A stretch of DNA of 19,857 nt from CAZKDV01 sp964551645 (GCA_964551645.1 CAZKDV010000042.1:1-19857); one strand, 5' to 3'; positions 7,452-15,258 are shown, counted from the stretch's first letter. The notes: generated by a model from the letters alone, not told the origin. Translations and numbers: made by a program.

Positions 7452-9122
7452 ATGCTAACATTTGAACAATTAGGCATACGCGCAGAATTGCGTAACGCCA
7501 TTACTGAATTAGGCTTCGAAACGCCTATGGCCATACAAGAACAAGTAATTCCTGAAATATTAAACACCGACAATGACATCATAGGACTGTCTCAAACGGG
7601 TTCAGGAAAAACAGCAGCGTATGGACTACCAATATTAAATAATATGGATAATGATTTACAATCTCCATATTTACTTATTTTATCTCCAACTAGAGAACTT
7701 TGTATTCAAATTACAAGAGATATGTCTGCATTTGCTAAATACATGCCAAATATCAAAGTCGTTTCAGTATATGGCGGCGCTAGTATCGAAAATCAAATCA
7801 AAGAACTTAAAAAAGGCGGAAATGTAATTGTGGCAACACCCGGACGATTAAATGATTTATTGAGGAGAAAGAACATACATCTGGGAAACATTCAAACAAT
7901 CATACTTGATGAAGCAGACGAAATGCTTAATATGGGATTTAAAGAGGAATTAGACAATATTATTCAGGTATTGCCCACAAATAGGCGAACTCTATTATTT
8001 TCTGCAACTATGCCCTTAGAAGTCAGCAAAATTGCATCTAAATACATGAAGAACTCGAAAGAAATTTCAATTGGAGTAAAAAATTCAAGTGCCAACACTT
8101 TGCAACATCATTATTACTTGGTGCATGCTGCTGATAGATACATAGCCCTGAAAAGAATTGTAGATTATTATCCTTCAATATACGGTATTATTTTTTGCAG
8201 AACCAAAAATGAAACCAAAGATGTTGCCGAAAAGCTGATGAAAGACGGATATAATGCAGATGCCTTACACGGTGATTTATCGCAAGCACAAAGAGAGTAT
8301 GCGATGCAAAGATTTAGACATAAAAATCTGCAATTATTGGTTGCAACTGATGTTGCTGCAAGAGGACTTGATGTTGAAAATGTTACTCATGTAATAAACT
8401 ACAATCTTCCTGATGACGAAGAAATGTATATTCATCGCAGTGGGCGAACAGGAAGAGCAGGCAAAAAAGGGATTGCTATCTCAATTTGTAACTTACGAGA
8501 AAAATCAAAGATTTCACAAATAAACAAATTGACAAACAAAAACTTTCAACATAAACTTGTTCCTACAGGAGAAGAAGTTTGTGAAAAACAACTATTCAAT
8601 GTCGTAAGCAGAATGGAGAATATTGAGGTCAATACCGAACAAATAGTTGATTTTCTTCCAGTTGTATTTAAAAAACTTGAATGGATGACACGCGAAGATA
8701 TTATTGCGAGGTTTCTTTCAGTTGAATTTAACAGATTTTTGGACTATTACAAAGATGCCAAAGATATTAATGTTGTTGATAATAATAAGCAACAAAAAAG
8801 CAAAGAGCGATTTGTATCGGATAATACAAAAATGACTACAATTAGAATTAATATTGGAAAAATGGAACAAATAACACCCACTAAACTAATTGGACTCATC
8901 AATGAAAGTACCCACAGAAGAGATATTAAAATTGGCAAAGTAACAATACAAAATACTTGGTGTATTTTTGAAATAGAATCAAAACATGCTGAATTAGTGA
9001 TACATTCTCTAAAAAACAAAAAATATCAAAATAGAGAAATTGTTGCGAAATATGCTGATGACAATAAGCCTAAAAATAAAGACGGTAAAAAATCTGAGAC
9101 TAAAAAAAGAAGAAAACATTGA
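7452..9122 (+). CDS. DEAD-box ATP-dependent RNA helicase with DbpA-type RNA-binding domain
   Basis: The ATG at 7452 gives a normal N-terminus (MLTFEQLGIRAEL) and 556 residues. All DEAD-box motifs are present: Q motif (4-31), motif I SQTGSGKT (47-54), PTREL (79-83), TPGRL (129-133), DEAD (153-156), SAT (184-186), IIFCRTK (246-252), ATDVAARGLDV (298-308) and HRSGRTGRAG (328-337). After a linker of about 75 residues, the region 462-536 (TTIRINIGKMEQITP...REIVAKYA) matches the small RRM-like domain of DbpA/CsdA-type helicases. The tail is lysine-rich. These cytoplasmic enzymes remodel rRNA or mRNA structure, in ribosome assembly and cold adaptation. Whether it is the DeaD/CsdA, CshA or DbpA functional equivalent cannot be told, so no symbol is given. 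It converges with the SUMF1-like gene. Confidence 0.93.
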   Translation: MLTFEQLGIRAELRNAITELGFETPMAIQEQVIPEILNTDNDIIGLSQTGSGKTAAYGLPILNNMDNDLQSPYLLILSPTRELCIQITRDMSAFAKYMPNIKVVSVYGGASIENQIKELKKGGNVIVATPGRLNDLLRRKNIHLGNIQTIILDEADEMLNMGFKEELDNIIQVLPTNRRTLLFSATMPLEVSKIASKYMKNSKEISIGVKNSSANTLQHHYYLVHAADRYIALKRIVDYYPSIYGIIFCRTKNETKDVAEKLMKDGYNADALHGDLSQAQREYAMQRFRHKNLQLLVATDVAARGLDVENVTHVINYNLPDDEEMYIHRSGRTGRAGKKGIAISICNLREKSKISQINKLTNKNFQHKLVPTGEEVCEKQLFNVVSRMENIEVNTEQIVDFLPVVFKKLEWMTREDIIARFLSVEFNRFLDYYKDAKDINVVDNNKQQKSKERFVSDNTKMTTIRINIGKMEQITPTKLIGLINESTHRRDIKIGKVTIQNTWCIFEIESKHAELVIHSLKNKKYQNREIVAKYADDNKPKNKDGKKSETKKRRKH

Positions 9123-9147
9123 TATTAAAATAAAGTACTGTCAATAT

Positions 9148-9981
9148 TTAATCTTCAACTATTTCGCAAATACATCTAAAACCTAACCAATCTCTTGCAC
9201 CTAAATATTGAACTCGTTTTTTGGTGTCAATAATAGTATCATTGTCTATCCACGAAATACCAACAGCAAGATTTTCAATTGAAGTCATTTCGGCAATATT
9301 GCCAGGAACATAAATAAATTGTGATTTTCTGCCTTGAGGAACAATAGAATAAGTACATGCCTTATTATATGGGAAAATTTCTTTATTACTAATTATATTC
9401 TCTGAAAATTTATTCATTGCTAAATCCCACTCATCGGGAGTCGGAAGTCTGTATTTTATTTTTGTATAATATTTCTGTCTTTGTTTCTCATTTTTTGAAT
9501 CTATTGTATATTTAAGATGCACTACATCTGTTCTCCATTTACAAAACTCATTTGCCTGACTGTAACTAACAAAAACAACAGGATTATAATTGTATGTGGG
9601 GCTATTAATGTATTCATCCATGCTCATAGCCCAGCTCAATTTTTGATTTGTTCTGATTTGCATACGACTGTGGAAATCAGCATCATTGCCACTTCTACGC
9701 ATAAAAATTTTAAATTGTTCATAATTAAGTCCATAATACGGTATATTTTTCAAACTATCCCGAACTACTTGGGAATATGAAATCTCCAAAAAAGAAACAA
9801 ATTCACGATATGCAATATTTGTAACTGGGTTCACATCTATAAACAAAGTGTCATTTAACTTGATAGTTCCCGGCGGAATTCCTTTAGACTTGTTTATTTC
9901 TTTTTTGTAATTTTGTTTTTTAATTGGACTAACACTTATAATTATTAAACAAAAAATGTAAAAAAAAATATATCGGTACAT
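9148..9981 (-). CDS. SUMF1/FGE-like (GldK-type) secreted protein, probably non-catalytic
   Basis: The ATG at 9981 is preferred to an in-frame ATG at 10029 because it begins a compact signal sequence or anchor (hydrophobic residues 4-19); 277 residues. The rest matches the formylglycine-generating-enzyme fold used by many Bacteroidota envelope proteins. It has PGTIKLNDTLFIDVNPVTNIAYREFV at the start, NPVVFVSYSQANEFCKW, YRLPTPDEWDLAM, GNIAEMTS (GNVWEW in FGE) and the closing ARDWLGFRC. The paired catalytic cysteines that precede GFRC in true FGE are not present, so formylglycine formation is unlikely. GldK of the gliding/type IX secretion system uses the same fold, but the resemblance is general and no other gld gene is nearby. 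It is divergent from a lipoprotein gene with 53 nt between starts. Confidence 0.75.
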   Translation of the reverse strand: MYRYIFFYIFCLIIISVSPIKKQNYKKEINKSKGIPPGTIKLNDTLFIDVNPVTNIAYREFVSFLEISYSQVVRDSLKNIPYYGLNYEQFKIFMRRSGNDADFHSRMQIRTNQKLSWAMSMDEYINSPTYNYNPVVFVSYSQANEFCKWRTDVVHLKYTIDSKNEKQRQKYYTKIKYRLPTPDEWDLAMNKFSENIISNKEIFPYNKACTYSIVPQGRKSQFIYVPGNIAEMTSIENLAVGISWIDNDTIIDTKKRVQYLGARDWLGFRCICEIVED

Positions 9982-10034
9982 TATTTTGGCAAAAATTCGA
10001 TTGATAAAATTACAAATTATAATTAACACATATT

Positions 10035-10796
10035 ATGCTTCAAACAAAAAGAAATTCACAATTAAGCACCAGAAGTTTGGAAACTAGTAGAAGAAAATTT
10101 AAAATAGAAACTTTTTTTAAGTCCAAACTATCTTTATTATTTATCATGCTTACAACAATTTTCATTGGCTCATGCGATGAATTATTTGAAACAGAACAGC
10201 CCACCAAGTCTGCAATGGAAGGAGTTTGGCTTGTCGAAATGATTACAGATAGCGAAGGACAAGATATAACTAAAAGAGTGTCTTTTCCGATAGTTGCTTT
10301 TCATTTAAGCAGCGACAATACTGTAATTTCCACAGCCGGTCCGCTCACGATGTTTCTCGTTTATGGCAACAATAAATATACTGAAATATCTTCTAAAATT
10401 GACCAAGTTTTTAATTACACAACTTTAAGTTTTAATGGTGGAGAATTTTTTGTTGGTGGTGGTGTTGAAGAACGCTTTACTCTTGAAATGAAACTTGAAG
10501 GCTTGCCCGGACAAAGTGCATTAACTACATTGCTTGATATTATCGGAATTGGCAACGACTATTTTGACACTGTTATTTATCATAAATTTATGGATATAAA
10601 AGTTAATTTTAGAGATGACTATAGAAGTATGATATGGGAATTTGATAACAGCACAAAAGCCATTTACAATACTAAAGATAAATATGGCAATTATTTATTG
10701 TGGCAAGGTTGGCCAACTGACAGTTTTCAAAAATGTAAAATATATTTCACAAAAAAATCAACCAGTTTAAAAGAACTCGTTGAAGAAAATATATAG
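10035..10796 (+). CDS. Putative lipoprotein of unknown function
   Basis: 253 residues. The N-terminus is unusual: 31 polar, Arg/Lys/Ser-rich residues precede the hydrophobic core (about 32-44) and an IGSC lipobox with Cys47. No later ATG leaves a usable signal peptide (Met38 is inside the core), so 10035 is kept. The mature part begins with an acidic DELFETEQ spacer, followed by MEGVWLVEMITDSEG, which resembles the first strand of lipocalin-like domains. Repeated beta-strand patterns and several Gly-rich turns follow (FNGGEFFVGGGVEE), with IYHKFMDIKVNFRDDYRSMIWEF near the end. I do not recognise the family. An outer-membrane or periplasmic lipoprotein is inferred from the lipobox. It converges with the deformylase-like gene. 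Confidence 0.6.
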   Translation: MLQTKRNSQLSTRSLETSRRKFKIETFFKSKLSLLFIMLTTIFIGSCDELFETEQPTKSAMEGVWLVEMITDSEGQDITKRVSFPIVAFHLSSDNTVISTAGPLTMFLVYGNNKYTEISSKIDQVFNYTTLSFNGGEFFVGGGVEERFTLEMKLEGLPGQSALTTLLDIIGIGNDYFDTVIYHKFMDIKVNFRDDYRSMIWEFDNSTKAIYNTKDKYGNYLLWQGWPTDSFQKCKIYFTKKSTSLKELVEENI

Positions 10797-10835
10797 AAAA
10801 CTCAATAAATAATCTTTACATTAAAAGTTGTTTTT

Positions 10836-11459
10836 TTAATCTTTACTCATTCTATCTAAAAACACTATTCCATCTAAATAATCTGTTTTTTGTTGGAAAA
10901 ATTGAGATATGACAGCATCTGTAATTTTTTCAATTACTTCAATGCCTTCAATAGTGTAGTAGCTAATTTCAATCCACTCTGCCCTATAAGTATTTCCTTT
11001 TATGTTAGGAATAGATTGACAACTTTCTAAAACAAGAATAAAATCTTCTGAATACGCTAAAATTTGCGGATTTAGATAAATTTCAAAAGGTTTTTTTGCT
11101 TTGTCAAGGCGTTGCATAATAATCAGCTTTTTATTTACTCCAACTTGTGGTGCTGCAATTCCTAAATCATTAGGAGAATTAATTGCAGTTGTCATTAATC
11201 TATCAATAAAGATAGTTAAATTTTTATCTGTAAAATTATCAATATCAGATGATTGCGTCCTTAATATCAATGAATCTTTATGATTGAAATAATTTAAAAC
11301 TCGCATTGGTTTATCAATATCGTCTTTTAATATCAGTCGCAACTCTGTTTTTGTAAAATTTGTATCTACGCCTTTATTTTTATTAAACTTAAAAAAGAAA
11401 TATCCAAATATTATTGGAATTAGCATTAACAACAAAAGCATCATTATTGACTTCCACAT
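10836..11459 (-). CDS. Membrane-anchored peptide deformylase homologue with lost metal site
   Basis: 207 residues starting with a membrane helix (about 5-23), followed by a peptide deformylase-like domain. Motif 1 is nearly normal: LGIAAPQVG (99-107; Gln105 kept, the first Gly of GxGLAAPQ replaced by Asp98). Motif 2 EGCLS is degraded to ESCQS (145-149), with metal-ligand Cys147 still present. Motif 3 HExDH reads QKTDY (190-194), so both histidine ligands and the catalytic glutamate are gone, while the flanking pattern (LDGIVFLDRM) is intact. The reading frame is otherwise undamaged over its whole length, so this is a maintained pseudoenzyme rather than a recent pseudogene. True deformylases act on N-formyl-Met of nascent chains; this one should not bind iron or zinc normally and is predicted to sit at the membrane. 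Function unknown. It is divergent from the GT2 gene. Confidence 0.75.
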   Translation of the reverse strand: MWKSIMMLLLLMLIPIIFGYFFFKFNKNKGVDTNFTKTELRLILKDDIDKPMRVLNYFNHKDSLILRTQSSDIDNFTDKNLTIFIDRLMTTAINSPNDLGIAAPQVGVNKKLIIMQRLDKAKKPFEIYLNPQILAYSEDFILVLESCQSIPNIKGNTYRAEWIEISYYTIEGIEVIEKITDAVISQFFQQKTDYLDGIVFLDRMSKD

Positions 11460-11476
11460 ATTACATAAATTTTAAA

Positions 11477-11511
11477 CAAATATACATGATTTTTTATGTA
11501 AGTTTGTCAAA
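11477..11511 (-). promoter_or_regulatory. Promoter for the deformylase-like gene
   Basis: On the minus strand TTTG (11508-11511), a 23-nt spacer and TATATTTG (11477-11484) form a Bacteroidota-type promoter at the long end of the allowed spacing. It ends 18 nt before the ATG at 11459. Confidence 0.5.
11499..11506 (+). promoter_or_regulatory. -7 promoter box for the GT2/methyltransferase pair
   Basis: TAAGTTTG is a perfect TAnnTTTG, 19 nt before the GT2 ATG at 11525. It lies inside the spacer of the divergent promoter of the deformylase-like gene. No clear -33 box was seen. Confidence 0.45.
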
Positions 11512-11524
11512 TATATTTTATTTT

Positions 11525-12277
11525 ATGCTCTTTGGAAGAAAAATAGTAGTTGTATTTCCGGCATATAATGCAGAAAAAACCATAGCTGACACATATAAGG
11601 ATATCCCATTTGACATAGTTGATGAAGTAATACTTGTTGATGATTGCAGTTATGATAATACCGTTGAAATAGCTAAAAACTTGGGAATAAAACACATCAT
11701 AAAGCATGAAAAAAACAAGGGTTATGGAGCAAATCAAAAATCATGCTACGACAAAGCACTATCACTTAATGCAGATATAATTGTAATGTTACATCCTGAT
11801 TATCAATATACTCCTCTTTTAATCCCCTCAATGGCTTATTTGATAGCAAAAGGACTATATCCTGTCGTTTTGGGATCGCGTATTCTTGGCAAAGGAGCAA
11901 TTAAAGGTGGTATGCCTATATATAAGTATGTTTTCAATAGAATCCTTACAATCATACAAAATTTAATGATTGGTGCAAAACTGTCGGAATACCATACCGG
12001 CTACCGTGCATTTTCTGCTGAAGTATTGAGAAAGATAAACTATCACGACAATTCTGATGATTTTATATTTGACAATCAAATACTTTCTCAAATTCTTTTT
12101 GCAAATTATGAAATTGCCGAAATAACATGCCCTACAAAATACTTTGAAGATTCATCATCAATAAATTTCAAAAGAAGTGTAAAATATGGAATTGGAGTAA
12201 TTGCAACAAGCATAAAACATACATTGCAAAAATATAAATTAGCAAAATTCAAAATATACCAAGGATTGAGAGATTAA
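11525..12277 (+). CDS. Family 2 glycosyltransferase (dolichyl/polyprenyl-phosphate sugar synthase-like)
   Basis: The ATG at 11525 gives the family-typical start MLFGRKIVVVFPAYNAEKT. In-frame ATGs at 11414 and 11486 would overlap the divergent gene or lie upstream of the promoter box. The 250-residue product has the GT-A nucleotide-binding strand VVVFPAYNA, the VDDCSYDNT motif (DDxSxDxT), HEKNKGYGANQK and the metal-binding MLHPDYQY (DxD-type). It ends with the acceptor-side HTGYRAFS. There are no clear membrane helices at the C-terminus, so it resembles soluble DPM1-like enzymes that transfer a nucleotide sugar to a lipid phosphate carrier at the inner membrane. Donor and acceptor are unknown. 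The methyltransferase gene follows after 15 nt and is probably co-transcribed. Confidence 0.85.
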   Translation: MLFGRKIVVVFPAYNAEKTIADTYKDIPFDIVDEVILVDDCSYDNTVEIAKNLGIKHIIKHEKNKGYGANQKSCYDKALSLNADIIVMLHPDYQYTPLLIPSMAYLIAKGLYPVVLGSRILGKGAIKGGMPIYKYVFNRILTIIQNLMIGAKLSEYHTGYRAFSAEVLRKINYHDNSDDFIFDNQILSQILFANYEIAEITCPTKYFEDSSSINFKRSVKYGIGVIATSIKHTLQKYKLAKFKIYQGLRD

Positions 12278-12292
12278 TCTAAAATATTAAAT

Positions 12293-13258
12293 ATGAGTAA
12301 ATGTATTCATTGCAAATCTGAAAATATTCAATTTGTTTTTAATGTTAAAGATAGCAAGAACATCGAATACAAATATCACAAATGCAATGAATGTAACACG
12401 CTGTTTATCAGTTCGATACCAAACGAGGAACAAATCAACGAATCGTATTCAAACGAGTATTATGGCAATTTGAAAGACGAAAAATTTTCTAATTCAGTTG
12501 TAGTCAAAACAATTTCATTTTTCAGCAAAAAAAGAGCAAAAAAACTAAGTAAACTTCTGCCAAACAGAGCAAAAATAATGGATTTTGGCTGTGGAAACGG
12601 TAGATTTTTAGAAAATCTTTCAAAAATGGGAAAAAACTTCGAATTGCACGGAATTGAAATTAATACAAAAGCAGCACTCAGAGCAAAAAGCCGATTAAAT
12701 AACAAGGCATGGATACATACTGATTCAGATTTATACACTTTGTTCAACGCAAATTCCTTTGATGCAATTTCATGTATTCATGTTTTTGAACATATTACAG
12801 AACCTGTCAATATCCTGCACGAATTTGCCGAACTAATAAAGCCCAAAGGAATACTCTTGATTGTTATTCCAAATATTCATAGTTTTCAATACAAAATATT
12901 CAAAAGCAAATGGTTTCACCTTGATCCTCCGAGACATATTCACTTTTACCCTCCTACTCTGTTAATATCCGAATTGCAATCAAGAGGTTTTAAACTTTTA
13001 AGTGTAAACACTTTTGACATAGAACAAAACCCGTTCGGACTAACTCAAAGTATTTTTAATACAATTTTGAGCAAAAGAGATGTTTTATATGAAAACTTGA
13101 AAGGAAACACAGTGCCAACAAAAATGCTCCCCAAAGGGAGCATTTTCGTGATGAAGCTATTTTGGATGCTACTTCTGCCTCTTTTTGTGTTATTAGACTT
13201 ATTTGTTTCTTTTTTAAAAAAAGGAGCATGTGTAGAAATGATTTTCGAAAAGCAATAA
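12293..13258 (+). CDS. Class I SAM-dependent methyltransferase with N-terminal zinc ribbon and C-terminal membrane helix
   Basis: 321 residues. The N-terminus holds a four-cysteine zinc ribbon (Cys4, Cys7, Cys31, Cys34). The Rossmann-fold methyltransferase domain follows: motif I MDFGCGNGRFL (96-106), the acidic end of strand 2 GIEIN (120-124), FDAISCIHVFEHI (156-168) and LIKPKGILLIVIPN (181-194). The segment HLDPPRHIHFYPPTLL is typical of methyltransferases found in surface-polysaccharide and glycolipid clusters. A hydrophobic helix at about 289-309 probably anchors the C-terminus. The substrate is unknown; pairing with the upstream GT2 suggests a shared glycolipid or polysaccharide pathway (inference). 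Codons 276-285 contain a strong terminator-like hairpin. It converges with xerD, the two stop codons being 3 nt apart. Confidence 0.85.
   Translation: MSKCIHCKSENIQFVFNVKDSKNIEYKYHKCNECNTLFISSIPNEEQINESYSNEYYGNLKDEKFSNSVVVKTISFFSKKRAKKLSKLLPNRAKIMDFGCGNGRFLENLSKMGKNFELHGIEINTKAALRAKSRLNNKAWIHTDSDLYTLFNANSFDAISCIHVFEHITEPVNILHEFAELIKPKGILLIVIPNIHSFQYKIFKSKWFHLDPPRHIHFYPPTLLISELQSRGFKLLSVNTFDIEQNPFGLTQSIFNTILSKRDVLYENLKGNTVPTKMLPKGSIFVMKLFWMLLLPLFVLLDLFVSFLKKGACVEMIFEKQ
13121..13146. terminator. Terminator-like hairpin inside the methyltransferase coding region
   Basis: A perfect 11-bp inverted repeat has arms AAAATGCTCCC and GGGAGCATTTT around a 4-nt CAAA loop. It has a six-base GC-rich core followed by TTTT on the plus strand and TTTTTG on the minus strand. 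It is the most GC-rich hairpin I noticed here and looks like a bidirectional intrinsic terminator, yet lies about 112 nt before the methyltransferase stop. It could stop leftward xerD transcription, attenuate the methyltransferase mRNA, or be coincidental coding sequence. Confidence 0.45.
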
Positions 13259-13261
13259 ACA

Positions 13262-14161
13262 CTAATATTTATATCTTGGGTGGTATGCTTCAAGATTATG
13301 CCTGATAAATTCTGATGTCATGTGGATATATAATTCTGTTGTAACAATTGACGCATGTCCCAACATTTCCTGAACAGCTCGTAAATCAGCACCGCCCTCA
13401 ATTAAATGTGTTGCAAATGAGTGTCTAAGCGTATGAGGTGAAACATTTTTTTGGATATTAGCTTGCTGCACTGCTTGTTTAACAATAAGGAATATCATTA
13501 CTCGTGTTAACTTTTTCCCTCTTTGATTTAAAAATACATAATTTTCATGTCCATAAGCAATCGGCACATGCACTCTGACATTATTGATATAGTTGGACAC
13601 TAAATAAGCCGATGACTTGCTCATAGGCACAAATCTTTCCTTATTTCCCTTACCAATAACTCTTAGCATTTCATCGTCAAAATATAAATTTGACAACTTT
13701 AAGTCCGTCAATTCTGACACTCTTAAGCCCGAACCATACATAAGTTCAAGAATTGCAACATTTCGCTCTCCTTCTTTTGTACTCCTATCAATTGAAGCAA
13801 TCATTCGTTCTATTTCTTCAAAAGATAATACTTCAGGAATAGAAGGATTTAATTTTGGAGTTTCAATAAGTTCGGCAGGACTTACTTCAAGTACTTTTTC
13901 AATTATCAAAAAATTGTAGAAAGATTTAATACCCGAAATTATACGAGCTTGGGAGCGTACCGACATATCAATTGAATGAAGCCAATAAATAAAATCTTCA
14001 ATCTGCTTGGCATTTGCATTAATCACGCTTGTTTTGTCGCACAATTCGTCAAGGTATTTTTGCAACAATGATACATCTCTAATATATGCTTCGATTGAGT
14101 TTGCAGACAAACCCTTTTCTAATTGTAAATATATTTTGTATGAATTAATATAAGTTGACAT
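13262..14161 (-). CDS. xerD: Site-specific tyrosine recombinase XerD
   Basis: The ATG at 14161 is used rather than a TTG three codons upstream; 299 residues, the standard XerC/D length. An N-terminal SAM-like core-binding domain (1-105) is followed by the catalytic domain with the full tyrosine-recombinase set. This is Arg147 (YGSGLRVSEL), Lys171 (GKGNKERFVP), His243 and Arg246 (HTLRHSFATHL), His269 (LGHASIVTT) and the nucleophile Tyr278 (TELYIH). The role is dimer resolution at dif in concert with a partner Xer protein and FtsK. XerD rather than XerC is chosen from overall resemblance (LEKGLSANSIEAYIRD start, HMTSEFIR after the Tyr); the distinction is not certain. It lies 17 nt downstream of dapD and is probably co-transcribed. 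No mobile-element signs surround it, so it is read as the housekeeping enzyme. Confidence 0.88.
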   Translation of the reverse strand: MSTYINSYKIYLQLEKGLSANSIEAYIRDVSLLQKYLDELCDKTSVINANAKQIEDFIYWLHSIDMSVRSQARIISGIKSFYNFLIIEKVLEVSPAELIETPKLNPSIPEVLSFEEIERMIASIDRSTKEGERNVAILELMYGSGLRVSELTDLKLSNLYFDDEMLRVIGKGNKERFVPMSKSSAYLVSNYINNVRVHVPIAYGHENYVFLNQRGKKLTRVMIFLIVKQAVQQANIQKNVSPHTLRHSFATHLIEGGADLRAVQEMLGHASIVTTELYIHMTSEFIRHNLEAYHPRYKY

Positions 14162-14178
14162 AATTGACAATTAGGACA

Positions 14179-14994
14179 TTACACATCAACTGAATATTCT
14201 CGCAAAGCATTGTTTAAAGAAGTTTTCAAATTGGTGGATTCTTTTCTTTTGCCAATTATTAAAGCACAAGAAACATTATATTTTCCAGCAGGAAATTCTT
14301 TGGTATAAGAACCCGGTACCACAACTGAGTTTGGAGGAATAAATCCCTTATACTCCACTGCTTTTTCGCTTGTAACATCAAGTATTTTCGTTGAGGCAGT
14401 TACTACTACATTTGCTCCAAGAACAGCCTCTTTGCCCACTCTGACACCTTCAACTACTATACATCGAGACCCAATAAAAACACCATCTTCAATAATTACC
14501 GGAGCAGCTTGAAGCGGCTCAAGAACACCGCCAATCCCAACTCCTCCACTCAAATGCACATATTTGCCAATTTGAGCACACGAACCAACCGTAGCCCATG
14601 TATCTACCATAGTTCCGACATCAACAAAAGCACCGATATTTACATAAGAAGGCATCATAACAACATCGGGGGCAACATAAGCACCATAACGAGCAATTCC
14701 GTGAGGCACAACACGAACTTTTTTATCGGCAAAATTTGATTTCAAAGGTATTTTATCATAAAACTCTAAACAACCCGCATTTAAAGTTTCCATTTTGCGA
14801 ACTCTAAAATACAATAATACTGCTTTTTTCACCCACTCATTAACAACCCACGAATCACCAATAGGCTCGGCAGCTCTCAGCTTCCCAATATCAAGCAAAT
14901 CTATTACCTTATTGATGGCAGATTCATACTCTTTATTTTCAATCAAGTTAGTATTGTCAAACGCTTTTTCAATAAGTAACTGTGTTTCTTTCAT
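14179..14994 (-). CDS. dapD: Tetrahydrodipicolinate N-succinyltransferase
   Basis: The ATG at 14994 gives MKETQLLIEKAFDN and 271 residues, the usual DapD length; an in-frame upstream extension to 15084 encodes an unlikely hydrophobic leader and overlaps the promoter box. A helical N-terminal domain (1-95) precedes a left-handed beta-helix of hexapeptide repeats (about 105-225). Characteristic segments are VPHGIARYGAYVAPDVVMMPSYVNIGAFV, TMVDTWATVGSCAQIG, HLSGGVGIGGVLEPLQA and PVIIEDGVFIGSRCIVVEGV. It transfers succinyl from succinyl-CoA to tetrahydrodipicolinate in diaminopimelate/lysine synthesis, in the cytoplasm. This implies the succinylase branch is used here; the other dap genes are outside the window. 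It is followed by xerD. Confidence 0.95.
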   Translation of the reverse strand: MKETQLLIEKAFDNTNLIENKEYESAINKVIDLLDIGKLRAAEPIGDSWVVNEWVKKAVLLYFRVRKMETLNAGCLEFYDKIPLKSNFADKKVRVVPHGIARYGAYVAPDVVMMPSYVNIGAFVDVGTMVDTWATVGSCAQIGKYVHLSGGVGIGGVLEPLQAAPVIIEDGVFIGSRCIVVEGVRVGKEAVLGANVVVTASTKILDVTSEKAVEYKGFIPPNSVVVPGSYTKEFPAGKYNVSCALIIGKRKESTNLKTSLNNALREYSVDV

Positions 14995-15008
14995 AGCATT
15001 TTTATTTA

Positions 15009-15016
15009 CAAAACTA
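15009..15016 (-). promoter_or_regulatory. -7 promoter box for dapD-xerD
   Basis: The minus strand reads TAGTTTTG, a perfect TAnnTTTG, 14 nt before the dapD ATG at 14994. The implied leader is about 8 nt. No -33 box at normal spacing. Confidence 0.4.
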
Positions 15017-15142
15017 CAAATTATTGATTGAAGTATAAAAGCATTAATACAAAATGCAAACAGCCTCACCCTAAAACCATACAAAAAAGTGTAAATATAT
15101 TTTAAAAGAAGACGAAAGTTTAAACAATTAGAAGTTGTAAAA

Positions 15143-15161
15143 AATTGTATTTATCACAATT
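15143..15161 (-). terminator. Weak hairpin terminator candidate after the restriction gene
   Basis: On the minus strand AATTGT-N7-ACAATT forms a 6-bp AT-rich stem followed by TTTTT, about 98 nt beyond the endonuclease stop. The low stem stability makes this uncertain. The rest of the gap 14995-15258 shows only the dapD promoter box. Confidence 0.3.
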
Positions 15162-15258
15162 ATTCTACTCAATAAAAATATTACAATCTAAAGTAGGAAA
15201 CTATGTTTTTTGTATATAACAAAATCTATATCTTAATTCTATTGATTTTTACACAATT

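Noticed and set aside
11414..11524. Upstream in-frame ATGs (11414, 11486) for the GT2 gene
   Set aside because: They overlap the divergent gene or lie upstream of the likely -7 box, and the family start aligns at 11525.
13262..14161. xerD as the integrase of a mobile element carrying the restriction-modification genes
   Set aside because: It has standard XerD length and motifs, is operonic with dapD, and no attachment-site repeats were seen around the pair.
14995..15084. N-terminal extension of dapD to an in-frame ATG at 15084
   Set aside because: It would add a hydrophobic leader to a cytosolic enzyme, exceed family length and span the promoter box.
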